A DNA stretch of 64,000 bases from Gemmataceae bacterium. GTDB taxonomy: Bacteria > Planctomycetota > Planctomycetia > Gemmatales > Gemmataceae. The notes below the pieces were generated by a model that searched no databases, was not told the origin of the DNA, and saw only the letters and a list, made by a program, of their open reading frames with translations. A program made the translations under genes and the position numbers. Every line of letters begins with the position of its first letter. Positions within the stretch are counted from its first letter, which is position 1. Positions 41,500-49,129 of this stretch are shown here, piece by piece. The stretch is taken from positions 4,433,006 to 4,497,005 of the forward strand of contig LR594584.1 of assembly GCA_901538445.1 (NCBI GenBank), read 5' to 3'.

Positions 41500-42327
41500 T
41501 CACGTCCCGAGCAACGCGGCCGCTCGCTCGAACCACTCGGCTTCATTCAGTTCGTGCGCCCCGCAGAACGCCGCGAGCCGGCGCAGATACGCGCCCGGCT
41601 CGACCTGTAGATTCCAGACGAGCTTCCGCAGGCACACCGGACACGGGCTCAGCGGCCGCGTGTCGCGCTCGTCGGCGTTGTTGCAGCCGTTCATCAGGCA
41701 CCGGTGTGCGGTGCAGTGCAACAAGGTGAGAACGTGGGCCGTCTCGTGTGCCGCGGTCATGAGTGTGCGGCGCAGGCACAGCCGGAACGCATCGGCGCTC
41801 TTCGCAGGGTGCCCGTTGCGGTAGATCGACAGCACCGCGACGCGGCGGCGCAGGTCGGCCTGACCGTACACGAAGTTCCATCCGTCGCCCGCCCAGAGGT
41901 CGCGGGGTGTGAACGCGAGGTACGCCAGGGCGTCGCCCGGTCGGTCCGGTTCGAGAACGTCGTGCAGGATGTAGGGGGCAAGGAGTTGTCGATCGCCCCA
42001 CGTCGGGTGCTTCCGCTTCGCTGCGTTCGGGATCGCGACCGTCGGGACCGTGCGGCGGACAACCACGGGCGCATCGAAGTACAGCGCCAGGAACTCGCGG
42101 GTCAGGTCGAGCACGACCCGCTGCGCGGGGTCGCACTCGCCGATCTCGCACAGGTAAATCGTCGTCAACTCGGCGTCGCGGCGGACGGGGTTGCCCGCGA
42201 GGTACTGGCGGAACGTCTGCCCCTTCTCGCGGTGCTCGGCGAGCCAATCGCCGGGGCGGGGCCGTTCCAGCGCCTCTCCGAGCGACCGGAGCCGTTCCTC
42301 GATCTCGGGGTAGTCGTGTTCGTTCAT
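41500..42327 (-). CDS. Archaemetzincin-type zinc metalloprotease (M54)
   Basis: ATG 42327 (GGAG five bases upstream) gives 275 residues; a GTG one codon earlier is possible. The zinc signature is HETAHVLTLLH (His194, Glu195, His198, His204), immediately followed by a Cys cluster C-x4-C-L-M and a later CPVC, the arrangement that defines archaemetzincins (HExxHxxGxxHCx4CxM...CxxC). The usual Gly of the metzincin motif is Thr here. A typical length is about 180-320 residues. No signal peptide, so cytoplasmic. Archaemetzincins are known in archaea, vertebrates and scattered bacteria; substrates are not established. Divergent from the ABC ATPase gene. Confidence 0.88.
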   Translation of the reverse strand: MNEHDYPEIEERLRSLGEALERPRPGDWLAEHREKGQTFRQYLAGNPVRRDAELTTIYLCEIGECDPAQRVVLDLTREFLALYFDAPVVVRRTVPTVAIPNAAKRKHPTWGDRQLLAPYILHDVLEPDRPGDALAYLAFTPRDLWAGDGWNFVYGQADLRRRVAVLSIYRNGHPAKSADAFRLCLRRTLMTAAHETAHVLTLLHCTAHRCLMNGCNNADERDTRPLSPCPVCLRKLVWNLQVEPGAYLRRLAAFCGAHELNEAEWFERAAALLGT

Positions 42328-42445
42328 CACGACTCCTTCACCCGTTCCCCGTCACCGCGTCGAGGAGCCCCCGTGGCGCGGCCGGAGGCGGGAGGGACGC
42401 GGCGAGCGGGCGGGAGGTTCGCGGGCGGGTCGCTACAATTCCCGC

Positions 42446-43390
42446 ATGACACCTGCCATTCTCGTCCGCGGCCTCGTGAAGACGTACCCCGGCAAGCCGC
42501 CCGTCGAGGCGGTCCGCGGCCTCGACCTCGAGGTCAGGGTCGGCGAGTGCTTCGGGCTGCTCGGCCCGAACGGGGCCGGCAAGACGACCACGCTCGAGAT
42601 CATCGAGGGGCTGCTCGACGCGACCGCCGGCGACGTGGAGGTGCTCGGCCTCAAGTGGGGCCGCGACGACACCGCGATCCGCCGCAAGATCGGCATCTCG
42701 CTCCAGGAGACCCGCCTGTCGGACAAGCTCACGGTCCGCGAGACGGTCGCGCTGTTCCGGTCGTTCTACCCGAGCGGGCCGACCCCCGACGCGGCGATCG
42801 CGAGCGTCGGCCTCGAAGAGAAGGCGCGGGCCTACGTCGACAAGCTCTCGGGCGGGCAGCGGCAGCGGCTCGCGGTCGCGACGGCGCTCGTCGGCGACCC
42901 GGAGGTGCTGTTCCTCGACGAGCCGACCACCGGCCTCGACCCGCAGTCGCGGCGGTCGCTGTGGGACCTGATCCGGTCGATCAAGGACCGCGGCCGCACC
43001 GTCGTCCTCACCACGCACTACATGGACGAGGCCGAGCGGCTGTGCGACCGCGTCGCGGTCGTGGACCACGGGCAGGTGCGGGCGCTCGGCACCCCCGCGG
43101 AGCTGATCGCCCGCCTCGGGGGCGAACACGTCATCGAGTTGGAACTGGCCTCGGACTCCGCCGCACGCCCGACGGACGCGGAGTTGAAGGCGCTGCCGAC
43201 GGTGACCTCGGCGAAGGCGGACGGGGACACGTTCCGGCTCACCGCCGCCGAACCGCACCGGGCGCTGCCGGCCTTGCTCGACTTCACCCGCGGCACCGGG
43301 GCGAAGGTCGCCGGCCTGACCACCCGCACCGCGACGCTCGAAGACGTGTTCGTGAACCTCACCGGCCGCCACCTCCGCGACGACGCCTGA
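42446..43390 (+). CDS. ABC transporter ATP-binding protein (ABC-2 type exporter)
   Basis: The 314-residue protein has a Walker A GPNGAGKTT, Q-loop in GISLQETRL, signature LSGGQRQRL, Walker B VLFLDEP, D-loop TTGLDPQ and H-loop TTHYMDEAE. After about residue 220 comes the extra C-terminal domain typical of DrrA/NodI-type exporters (ELIARLGGEHVIEL, RTATLEDVFVNLTGRHLRDD). It normally pairs with an ABC-2 permease encoded directly downstream, but here the next gene is msrA on the other strand, so the permease is missing from the locus. Transported substrate unknown. Confidence 0.93.
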   Translation: MTPAILVRGLVKTYPGKPPVEAVRGLDLEVRVGECFGLLGPNGAGKTTTLEIIEGLLDATAGDVEVLGLKWGRDDTAIRRKIGISLQETRLSDKLTVRETVALFRSFYPSGPTPDAAIASVGLEEKARAYVDKLSGGQRQRLAVATALVGDPEVLFLDEPTTGLDPQSRRSLWDLIRSIKDRGRTVVLTTHYMDEAERLCDRVAVVDHGQVRALGTPAELIARLGGEHVIELELASDSAARPTDAELKALPTVTSAKADGDTFRLTAAEPHRALPALLDFTRGTGAKVAGLTTRTATLEDVFVNLTGRHLRDDA

Positions 43391-43407
43391 CGGGTCGGGT
43401 GCCCTGA

Positions 43408-43465
43408 CGAGCCGCGACCGCAAGGGAGCGGGCCACGCTTCCCGCTCCCTTGCGGTCGCGGCTCG
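43408..43465. terminator. Perfect hairpin between convergent ABC ATPase and msrA
   Basis: Perfect 25-bp arms (43408-43432 and 43441-43465) begin CGAGCCGCGACCGCAAGG, with an 8-nt loop. It lies 18 bp after the ATPase stop and 20 bp after the msrA stop, ideally placed to terminate both. It resembles the GAGCCGGGAGCG palindromes at 29359 and 44925 in style. Confidence 0.65.
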
Positions 43466-43484
43466 CCAAGCAAGCTGAACGGCC

Positions 43485-44177
43485 TCACGGCGCGTCGGCT
43501 TTCAGCTTGGTGGCGAACACGGCCTTCAGCTTCTCGACCTTCGGGCCGATGATCGCCCGGCAGTACGGCTGCCGCGGGTTGTCGGCGAAGTAGTTCTGGT
43601 GGTACGCCTCGGCCGGGTAGAACGCGGTGAACGGCTCGATCTCGGTCACGAGCGGCCGCGGGAACACCTGCGCCGCGTCGATCTTCTGCTTGTAGAGTTC
43701 GGCCAGCTGCCGCTGCCGGTCCGAGTGCGTGAAGACGACCGATCGGTACTGCGGGCCGACGTCGTTCCCCTGGCGGTTCCGCGTCGTCGGGTCGTGCGAC
43801 CGCCAGAACACCTCCAGCAGTTCCGGGTACGACACCACCGCGGGGTCGAACGTCACCTGGATCACCTCGGCGTGCCCGGTGCGGCCCGAGCACACCTGCT
43901 CGTAGGTCGGGTTCTTCTCGCTGCCGCCGCTGTACCCGGACACCACCTTCGTCACGCCCTTGAGTTGCTGGAACACGGCCTCGGTACACCAGAAGCACCC
44001 GGAGCCGAACGTGGCCAGTTCGGTCCCGCCGGTCGGCGGCGCGTCGGGGCCGATCTCGGCGGCGTCGAGGACGGGGAAGTTCTCGGGCACGGTGAACTCG
44101 CTTCGGAGGGCGAAGAGGGAGCCGAACAGGCCGGCGACCGCAGCCGCGAGCGCCGCCCAAGCCAGTTTACGCGACAT
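43485..44177 (-). CDS. msrA: Exported peptide methionine sulfoxide reductase MsrA
   Basis: The 230-residue protein has an N-terminal membrane/signal segment (MSRKLAWAALAAAVAGLFGSLFAL), then the MsrA domain with the catalytic Cys61 in GSGCFWCTEAVF, GYSGG, the substrate site HAEVIQVTFDP, HDPTTRNRQGNDVGPQYRS (split) and YHQNY. MsrA reduces the S form of methionine sulfoxide. The N-terminal extension implies periplasmic or membrane-anchored activity, repairing oxidised exported proteins. A separate msrB lies at 53485-53964, about 9.3 kb away, and has no such signal. Confidence 0.93.
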   Translation of the reverse strand: MSRKLAWAALAAAVAGLFGSLFALRSEFTVPENFPVLDAAEIGPDAPPTGGTELATFGSGCFWCTEAVFQQLKGVTKVVSGYSGGSEKNPTYEQVCSGRTGHAEVIQVTFDPAVVSYPELLEVFWRSHDPTTRNRQGNDVGPQYRSVVFTHSDRQRQLAELYKQKIDAAQVFPRPLVTEIEPFTAFYPAEAYHQNYFADNPRQPYCRAIIGPKVEKLKAVFATKLKADAP

Positions 44178-44270
44178 GCGGTGCGGTCCCCAAGCGGGCT
44201 TTGAGTGCGCGACACCTGATTATAGACGCCGCACGTGGGCGCGGTACACTCACCCGGACCCGTTGCCCCC

Positions 44271-44912
44271 GAGGTTAGCGAATGCTGCGGCGCAACGCCG
44301 CGGAAGGTTCCCAGGGCCCGTCAGTTCAATTGTGTACGCCCGCCGGCGCTGCACGCCGGCCGGCGTACAGCGTGCGTTCCGAGGAAAGTAGCCGGGCGGC
44401 GGCGGGCGTGGTAGACTTCGGACGAACTCACCGGTCGGGGGGAGAGCGTTGCTGCGGCGTTACGCCGCGGGGGGTTCCCAGTGCCGACCAGATCAACCAC
44501 CGCGTTCGCGGTGGCCCTCGCGCAGGTGCCATCTGCCGGCGGTGCCGGACAAACGGCACCTGCGAGAGGGGTGTGCCGGGGGAGGAGAGTTTCACCCGCC
44601 GAGTGAGTTCACCCGCCGCACGAGGATAGCGATTGCTGCGGCGCTACGCCGCGGATGGTTCATAGTGCCGGACAGTTCGTGCGCGGCCCGGCGGCCGACA
44701 GGTCAGCCACCGGGCCACGTTTGCCACGGGAGGAAAGTAACCCCGCGGCGGGGTTGGAGAATGCGTGCGGTCGCCGGCTGGAGTTAGCGACGTCTGGGGC
44801 GCAACGCCCCGGGGGGTTCTTCGTGCCGGCCAGATTGGTGCCGATCGCGGCGTGGGGTTAGAACCTACGCCGCGGCCGTCGTGCCGAGAGGATGTGAGTA
44901 GCCCCGGCGGCC
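44271..44912. repeat. Tandem array of four structured repeat units with variable hairpins
   Basis: Within the 839-bp gap 44178-45016, four related units start near 44271, 44440, 44621 and 44781 (spacings 169, 181 and 160). Each begins with a near-constant hairpin (units 1-3 TGCTGCGGCG-N-AACGCCGCGG style; unit 4 GGGGCGCAACGCCCC) followed by GGTTC and a TGCCG-CAGAT-like block. Then comes a hairpin that differs completely between units, then GAGGAAAGTAGCC or a near version (units 1, 3; weaker in 2 and 4). Constant ends around a variable stem suggest structured RNAs or a mobile DNA hairpin. No ORF is convincing here. Strand of transcription, if any, is unknown. Confidence 0.7.
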
Positions 44913-44924
44913 GCACGCAGTGTT

Positions 44925-44986
44925 GCGAGCCGGGAGCGTCAGCGATCGGAGAGACGTTGCTCCGGTCGCTGACGCTCCCGGCTCGC
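44925..44986. repeat. Palindrome, GAGCCGGGAGCGTCAGCGA family copy 2
   Basis: Arms of 27 bp (44925-44951; 44960-44986) with one mismatch; the same core sequence as the copy at 29359-29432 with a different loop. It starts 31 bp downstream of the stop of the HEAT/AKR gene on the minus strand and directly follows the tandem array. Confidence 0.85.
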
Positions 44987-45016
44987 CGCGCGCCTGGGTT
45001 TCTCGCACGTCGCACC

Positions 45017-47134
45017 TCACCCGTCGGCCCGCACCGTCCGGCGGAACACGGCGTCCTCGCGGCACATCCACTCGCCGCGCTTCAAGAGCCGCTCGCGCAC
45101 CTCGGTTGGTAGCTCGGGGTTCTGCAGCGCGTCCAGGTTCTCCTCTAGTTGGTCGAGCGAACTCGGGGCGGTGAAGCACGCCGACACGCCGGGCGTGTTC
45201 AGCGTGAACCGGAAGCAGTCGCTCGGCCGGAACGCGGCGCCGTCGAGGAGCCGGCCGTAACAGGTGTTGTTGAACGTGATGACCGACGTGCCGCGCTCGA
45301 TCGCCAGCGGGAACACCTCGGCCTCGGCCTTGCGGTGTGCCGCGCTGTGCCGCACCATCACCGGGTTCCAGCCGTCGCGGACCGCCTCGGCCGCGAGCGG
45401 CCGCGAGTGCGTCGAGAGGCCGTACACCTGCACTTTCCCCTCGGCCTTCAGGCGGTCGAGTTCCGCGCGAACGTCGGGCGTGACGCGCTGCCACGACTGC
45501 GTCCAGAAGATGAGGAACACACTCAGGCGGTCGAGCTTCAGCGCGCGGAGGGCGCGGTCCACGTCCTTGCGGATCTTGTGCGGTTCGGCCTCGAACGTCC
45601 CGGCGAGGAGGCGAATGCGCCGCCGCTCGGCCGGGGCGAGTTGCGTCACGAACCGCGACAGCGTCGCGTAGTTGGGTTCCCAGAAGAACAGGTTCACCCC
45701 GGCCGCGGCGGCGCGTGCGAACCCGGCGACGGGTAGCCCGTAGTGCCCCGACACCCCGAGCGGCGACACGACCGGCCCGCCGGGGCCGAGTTGCCGCGGC
45801 CGCACGAGTGCGATCTCGGGCAGCGCGACCCGAACGTGCGGCTCGCGCGGCTCCGCGGGCGGGTTCCACTCGGGCTCGGGGGCGAGCTTCCACACCGGCA
45901 CGCGGCACATCCGGGCCGCGGCGCTCAGTACGAACCACGACGTTTCGAGCGTCGGGTTCGCGATGAGTTCGCGCGCTCGCTCGGCGGTCAGCGCCGCGGC
46001 GCGAGCGTGCGGGTGGCCTGGCGACCAGTCTGCTACGGATTGGCTTTCTGTGGTGGGGCAGGCAAGAATGCCTGCCCCACCAGAATCCAGAAGGACGTGT
46101 CCCCCGCTCGCCAGGCGGTCGAGGTCGGCCCGCACCTCGTCGGCCGGGAACGCCTCGCCGACCTGTCCGAGCGCCCACGCGAGCGCCGCGGGTGCGGGTC
46201 GCTCCTGTGCGAGGATGAACTTCGCGGCGGTTTCGAGGCGGTCGAGTTCCAGCCCCTTCACGAGGTCGGCCTGCGTCGGGGCGGCGTCCTCGCGGGGGTC
46301 GCCGAGCCGCGACAGCGCGTCGCACCAGTCGGCCGGGGTGCCGGCGTCGCGCAGCGCCTCGACCACCCAACCGCGGACGCGCTCGTCGGGGTGGGTGATG
46401 AGCCGAGTGAGAACCGGAAGCGCGGCGCCGCGCCCGGCCCGGCCGAGGTCGCCGATGTGCCGCGCGAGGACCGCCGGGTCCCAGTCCCAGAACGGGCACC
46501 ACGCGGCCGGGTCGTCGGCCGTTCGCTCGGGCGGCGGTTCCCCCTCCCAGCGGAACGCGAGGTAGTCGCGAAGTCGAGTAACGCGCAACGACGGGTCAGT
46601 GAGGTGATCGAGAACGCGCGAGCGGACCTCTTCGTCGCGCCCCCACTGGGCGAGCACCTGCGCGAGCGCGTGCCGCACGCGCCAGTGCGGGTCGGTCGCG
46701 GCGTACAGCGCGCACCAGCGGCGCTCGGAGGGATCGGCGGCGACCGCGCTCACCGCGGCGCGGCGCACCTGCCAGAACGGGTCGGTGCGGACAAGGTGAT
46801 CGAGCGGTCCGGCGGCCGTCTCGAACAGCCCGCGGCGCACGACTTCCCCCGCGGCTGCGATGCGGATCGACGGGAATGGGTTCGCCAGCGCCCGCACGAC
46901 GGCGTCGGATACGAGCGGGCCGGCGTCGTGGTCGAGGCTCCGCAGCGCCGCCGCGCACGCCGCCGCGCTCGCCCGCGGGTCCAGCAGCAACTCGACGAGC
47001 CCCTCGATCTCGGCGGGTTCGGTCGTGCCGCGGAGCTGTGCCGCGGCGGCCGGTGCCAGGTCCGGGGTCAGCAGCGCCCAGGCCCGTGCGAGGGGGTGAT
47101 CCGGCGGCACACGCTTCGGTGCTTGAGGTGCCAC
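45017..47134 (-). CDS. HEAT-repeat/aldo-keto reductase fusion protein
   Basis: The GTG at 47134 has GGAAG at a suitable distance and gives 705 residues. Residues about 10-370 are HEAT-like repeats (RALANPFPSIRIAAAGEVVR, RTDPFWQVRRAAVSAVA, ATDPHWRVRHALAQVLAQWG, HPDERVRGWVVEALR, in pieces). Residues about 415-690 form an aldo-keto-reductase-type barrel: GVNLFFWEPNY, then LDRLSVFLIFWTQSW, YGLSTHSRPLA, VMVRHSAAHR and TFNNTCYGRLL. The usual AKR Asp/Tyr pair is not clear (FFWEPN where FFDTAxxY is expected), so catalysis is doubtful. A short palindrome at 46051-46082 is encoded in frame. It is divergent from the reverse transcriptase with a 48-bp gap. Confidence 0.78.
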   Translation of the reverse strand: MAPQAPKRVPPDHPLARAWALLTPDLAPAAAAQLRGTTEPAEIEGLVELLLDPRASAAACAAALRSLDHDAGPLVSDAVVRALANPFPSIRIAAAGEVVRRGLFETAAGPLDHLVRTDPFWQVRRAAVSAVAADPSERRWCALYAATDPHWRVRHALAQVLAQWGRDEEVRSRVLDHLTDPSLRVTRLRDYLAFRWEGEPPPERTADDPAAWCPFWDWDPAVLARHIGDLGRAGRGAALPVLTRLITHPDERVRGWVVEALRDAGTPADWCDALSRLGDPREDAAPTQADLVKGLELDRLETAAKFILAQERPAPAALAWALGQVGEAFPADEVRADLDRLASGGHVLLDSGGAGILACPTTESQSVADWSPGHPHARAAALTAERARELIANPTLETSWFVLSAAARMCRVPVWKLAPEPEWNPPAEPREPHVRVALPEIALVRPRQLGPGGPVVSPLGVSGHYGLPVAGFARAAAAGVNLFFWEPNYATLSRFVTQLAPAERRRIRLLAGTFEAEPHKIRKDVDRALRALKLDRLSVFLIFWTQSWQRVTPDVRAELDRLKAEGKVQVYGLSTHSRPLAAEAVRDGWNPVMVRHSAAHRKAEAEVFPLAIERGTSVITFNNTCYGRLLDGAAFRPSDCFRFTLNTPGVSACFTAPSSLDQLEENLDALQNPELPTEVRERLLKRGEWMCREDAVFRRTVRADG
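46051..46082. repeat. Palindrome inside the HEAT/AKR coding sequence
   Basis: Perfect 14-bp arms TGGTGGGGCAGGCA (46051-46064) and complement (46069-46082) with a 4-nt loop. It is read in frame as part of a SGGAGILACPTTES segment between the HEAT and AKR parts. Palindromes with this GGGGCAGGCA wording are intergenic elements elsewhere in planctomycetes (recalled, not searched). Confidence 0.8.
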
Positions 47135-47182
47135 GGCGCTTCCGCTACCTTTTACGCAGATGATTGTTGACGGGGGCCCGCA

Positions 47183-48712
47183 ATGTCCGCGACGCACACC
47201 GGGCCGGAGTGGCTGTACCGGCCGCTCCCGGCGAACGCCGACTTCGACCCGGCCGCACTCGCGAAGGTCGAGGAGCACGCCGCGGCCCTGCCGGCCGCGT
47301 TCGCCAAGCTGCAAACGGCGCTCGACGCGGTGCGGGCACTGGCATCCTACGAGCCGTGCGCGAACCGGGCGAACGAGCTGGTCTGGGAGCGGTTCGAGGC
47401 GCTCGTCGCCGACCCGGACGGGCACCACCGCGCCGCCCTGCTCCGGTACGCGGTCGCGCACCTGCCCGAGCGGGCCGCGGCCCGCGTCCTCCGCCGTCTC
47501 GCCAAGGACCCGGACGTGTCGGTGCGGACCCGGGTCGCCCGCGCGCTCCGCGCGTCGAAGATCCGCGAGGTCGCCCTGCCCCACCGGGAAGCGAACAACT
47601 GGGACACGAGCGGGTGGGTGCTCCGCACCGAGGACACGAAGGTCACCCGGCACAAGACCGGCACGCGGGCGCTCGAAAAGGCCGGGCTCCCGGTCGTCAC
47701 GAAGCTCGCGGACCTCCGCAAGCTCCTGAACATCAAGTCCACGAACCAGCTCGGCTACTTCCTGCTCGCCACCGACGCCAAGGACGGGCCGTACACGACG
47801 TACACCATCCCGAAGCGGGACGGCACCGACCGCACCATCTGCGCCCCGAAGAAGCAACTGAAGTGGGTGCAGCGGCAGATCCTCGACCACATCCTGAGCA
47901 AGGTGCCGCCGCACCCCGCGGCGCACGGGTTCGTCCCGGACCGCTCGACGGTCACGAACGCCGGCCCGCACGTCGGGGCGGAACTCGTCGTGAAGTTCGA
48001 CTTGAAGGAGTTCTTCCCCACGGTCCACTACTTCCGGGTGATCGGCCTGTTCGCGAGCATGGGCTACCCGGTCGGGGACTGCATGTTCGGCACCGCCGAC
48101 ACGTCGAACCAGGTCGCGCCGGTGCTCGCCCGGCTGTGCTGCTACACGCCGGACCCGAAAAAGTGGGGCACGGCCGTGCTGCCGCAGGGCGCGCCGACCT
48201 CGCCGGCCATCTCGAACCTGATGTGCCGCCGGCTCGACGCGCGGCTCGCCGGGCTCGCCGAGGCGAACACCGGGGTGTACACCCGGTACGCCGACGACCT
48301 GACGTTCTCGTTCAAGAGCGCCGACGGGCTGAACCTCGGGCGGTTCAGGTGGTGGGTCGATCAGGTGTGCCACCAGGAGGGGTTCACCGTCAACCAGGCG
48401 AAGTTCCGCGTGATCCGCGACTCGCAGCGGCAGGTGGTCACCGGCATCGTGGTGAACGAGAAGCTCCAGGTGCCGCGTGAGCTGCGCCGTGAACTGCGGG
48501 CGATCCTGCACAACGTTGAGAAGACGAGCGTCGCGGAGCAGGCCAAGCGTCACCCGCGGTTCGAGGGGAACGCCGGCGCGTTCGCGCAGTACCTCCGCGG
48601 CGTCGCGGCGTACCTGAACATGGTGCAGCCGGAGCACGGGGCCGCGCTCCTCAAGCGCGTCAACGAGCTGCTCGGCACCGGCGACGCCGACGGCGATCCA
48701 ACGCCGAGTTGA
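47183..48712 (+). CDS. Retron-type reverse transcriptase with N-terminal HEAT-like region
   Basis: The 509-residue protein has an N-terminal helical segment (about 60-130) with a HEAT-like repeat (RLAKDPDVSVRTRVARALRAS). The RT domain covers about 185-440. It has the retron region X motif NAGPH (259-263, family NAxxH), the catalytic Asp in KFDLKEFFPT (273), QGAPTSPAISNL (335-346), YADD (369-372) and the region Y motif VTG (419-421, VTGIVVN). These define retron RTs; DGR RTs have a different motif 4 ending SQ. It should make msDNA from an adjacent ncRNA, but only 48 bp separate it from the divergent gene, so no room exists upstream. Length and N-terminal extension recall the myxobacterial retron RTs (about 480 residues). 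Confidence 0.92.
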   Translation: MSATHTGPEWLYRPLPANADFDPAALAKVEEHAAALPAAFAKLQTALDAVRALASYEPCANRANELVWERFEALVADPDGHHRAALLRYAVAHLPERAAARVLRRLAKDPDVSVRTRVARALRASKIREVALPHREANNWDTSGWVLRTEDTKVTRHKTGTRALEKAGLPVVTKLADLRKLLNIKSTNQLGYFLLATDAKDGPYTTYTIPKRDGTDRTICAPKKQLKWVQRQILDHILSKVPPHPAAHGFVPDRSTVTNAGPHVGAELVVKFDLKEFFPTVHYFRVIGLFASMGYPVGDCMFGTADTSNQVAPVLARLCCYTPDPKKWGTAVLPQGAPTSPAISNLMCRRLDARLAGLAEANTGVYTRYADDLTFSFKSADGLNLGRFRWWVDQVCHQEGFTVNQAKFRVIRDSQRQVVTGIVVNEKLQVPRELRRELRAILHNVEKTSVAEQAKRHPRFEGNAGAFAQYLRGVAAYLNMVQPEHGAALLKRVNELLGTGDADGDPTPS

Positions 48713-48796
48713 GCAAGCGGCCTCCGCCAAGGGACGCCCGCGGTCCCAGGGGGCTCTCCGGTGAGGTTCGCGTGACCGGTGGTCTCGGGACGTGGA

Positions 48797-48978
48797 GCCC
48801 CCTCACCCGCCGCGAAGCGCGGCGACCTCTCCTCCCAGGCGGGGGGCGAGGTGGGGTCCGCGGCCGTTCGTCGTCGCTGTACGGAAGGGCAAGGCTGGCG
48901 CGGGACCGGCGCGCCCCACCTCGCCCCCCGTCTGGGGGGAGAGGTCGCGACGAGTCCTCGAGTCGCGGGTGAGGGGGC
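48797..48978. repeat. Palindromic repeat, family A copy 4
   Basis: Ends GCCCCCTCACCCGC and GCGGGTGAGGGGGC, inner GGCGACCTCTCC and GGAGAGGTCGCGACG. It occupies the centre of the 417-bp gap 48713-49129 between the reverse transcriptase and the FGE-fold gene. The flanks (48713-48796 and 48979-49129) hold no ORF. They are the only non-coding DNA directly beside the RT gene and so are one possible place for a retron RNA. Confidence 0.85.
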
Positions 48979-49129
48979 TCACGTTCGCCCCGCCCCGGTG
49001 GGGTTCGCGGGATCGGTGCTCGTTGGGGTTGTGCGCGCCGAACCTTGCTCCGGTGAGGACTGCGTGGCCGACGGCCACGTTCGCGCTTCACCCGAACCTT
49101 CGGAAGTCCGAGAACCACGGGACCGGGCC

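Noticed and set aside
44391-44403. RNase P RNA, because GAGGAAAGT resembles its conserved box
   Set aside because: The match is short, recurs in several units and the rest of the RNase P core is absent.
44271-44912. CRISPR array
   Set aside because: Units are about 160-180 bp, imperfect, with internal stems; there are no short identical direct repeats or even spacers and no cas genes.
44271-44912. Integron attC sites (GTTAGCG-like words at unit starts)
   Set aside because: The paired core sites are not complete, units are adjacent with no cassette genes between them, and no integrase is in the window.
48779-49129. N-terminal extension of the FGE-fold protein
   Set aside because: This part is the family A palindrome read as protein; the coding signal starts at the ATG at 49130.
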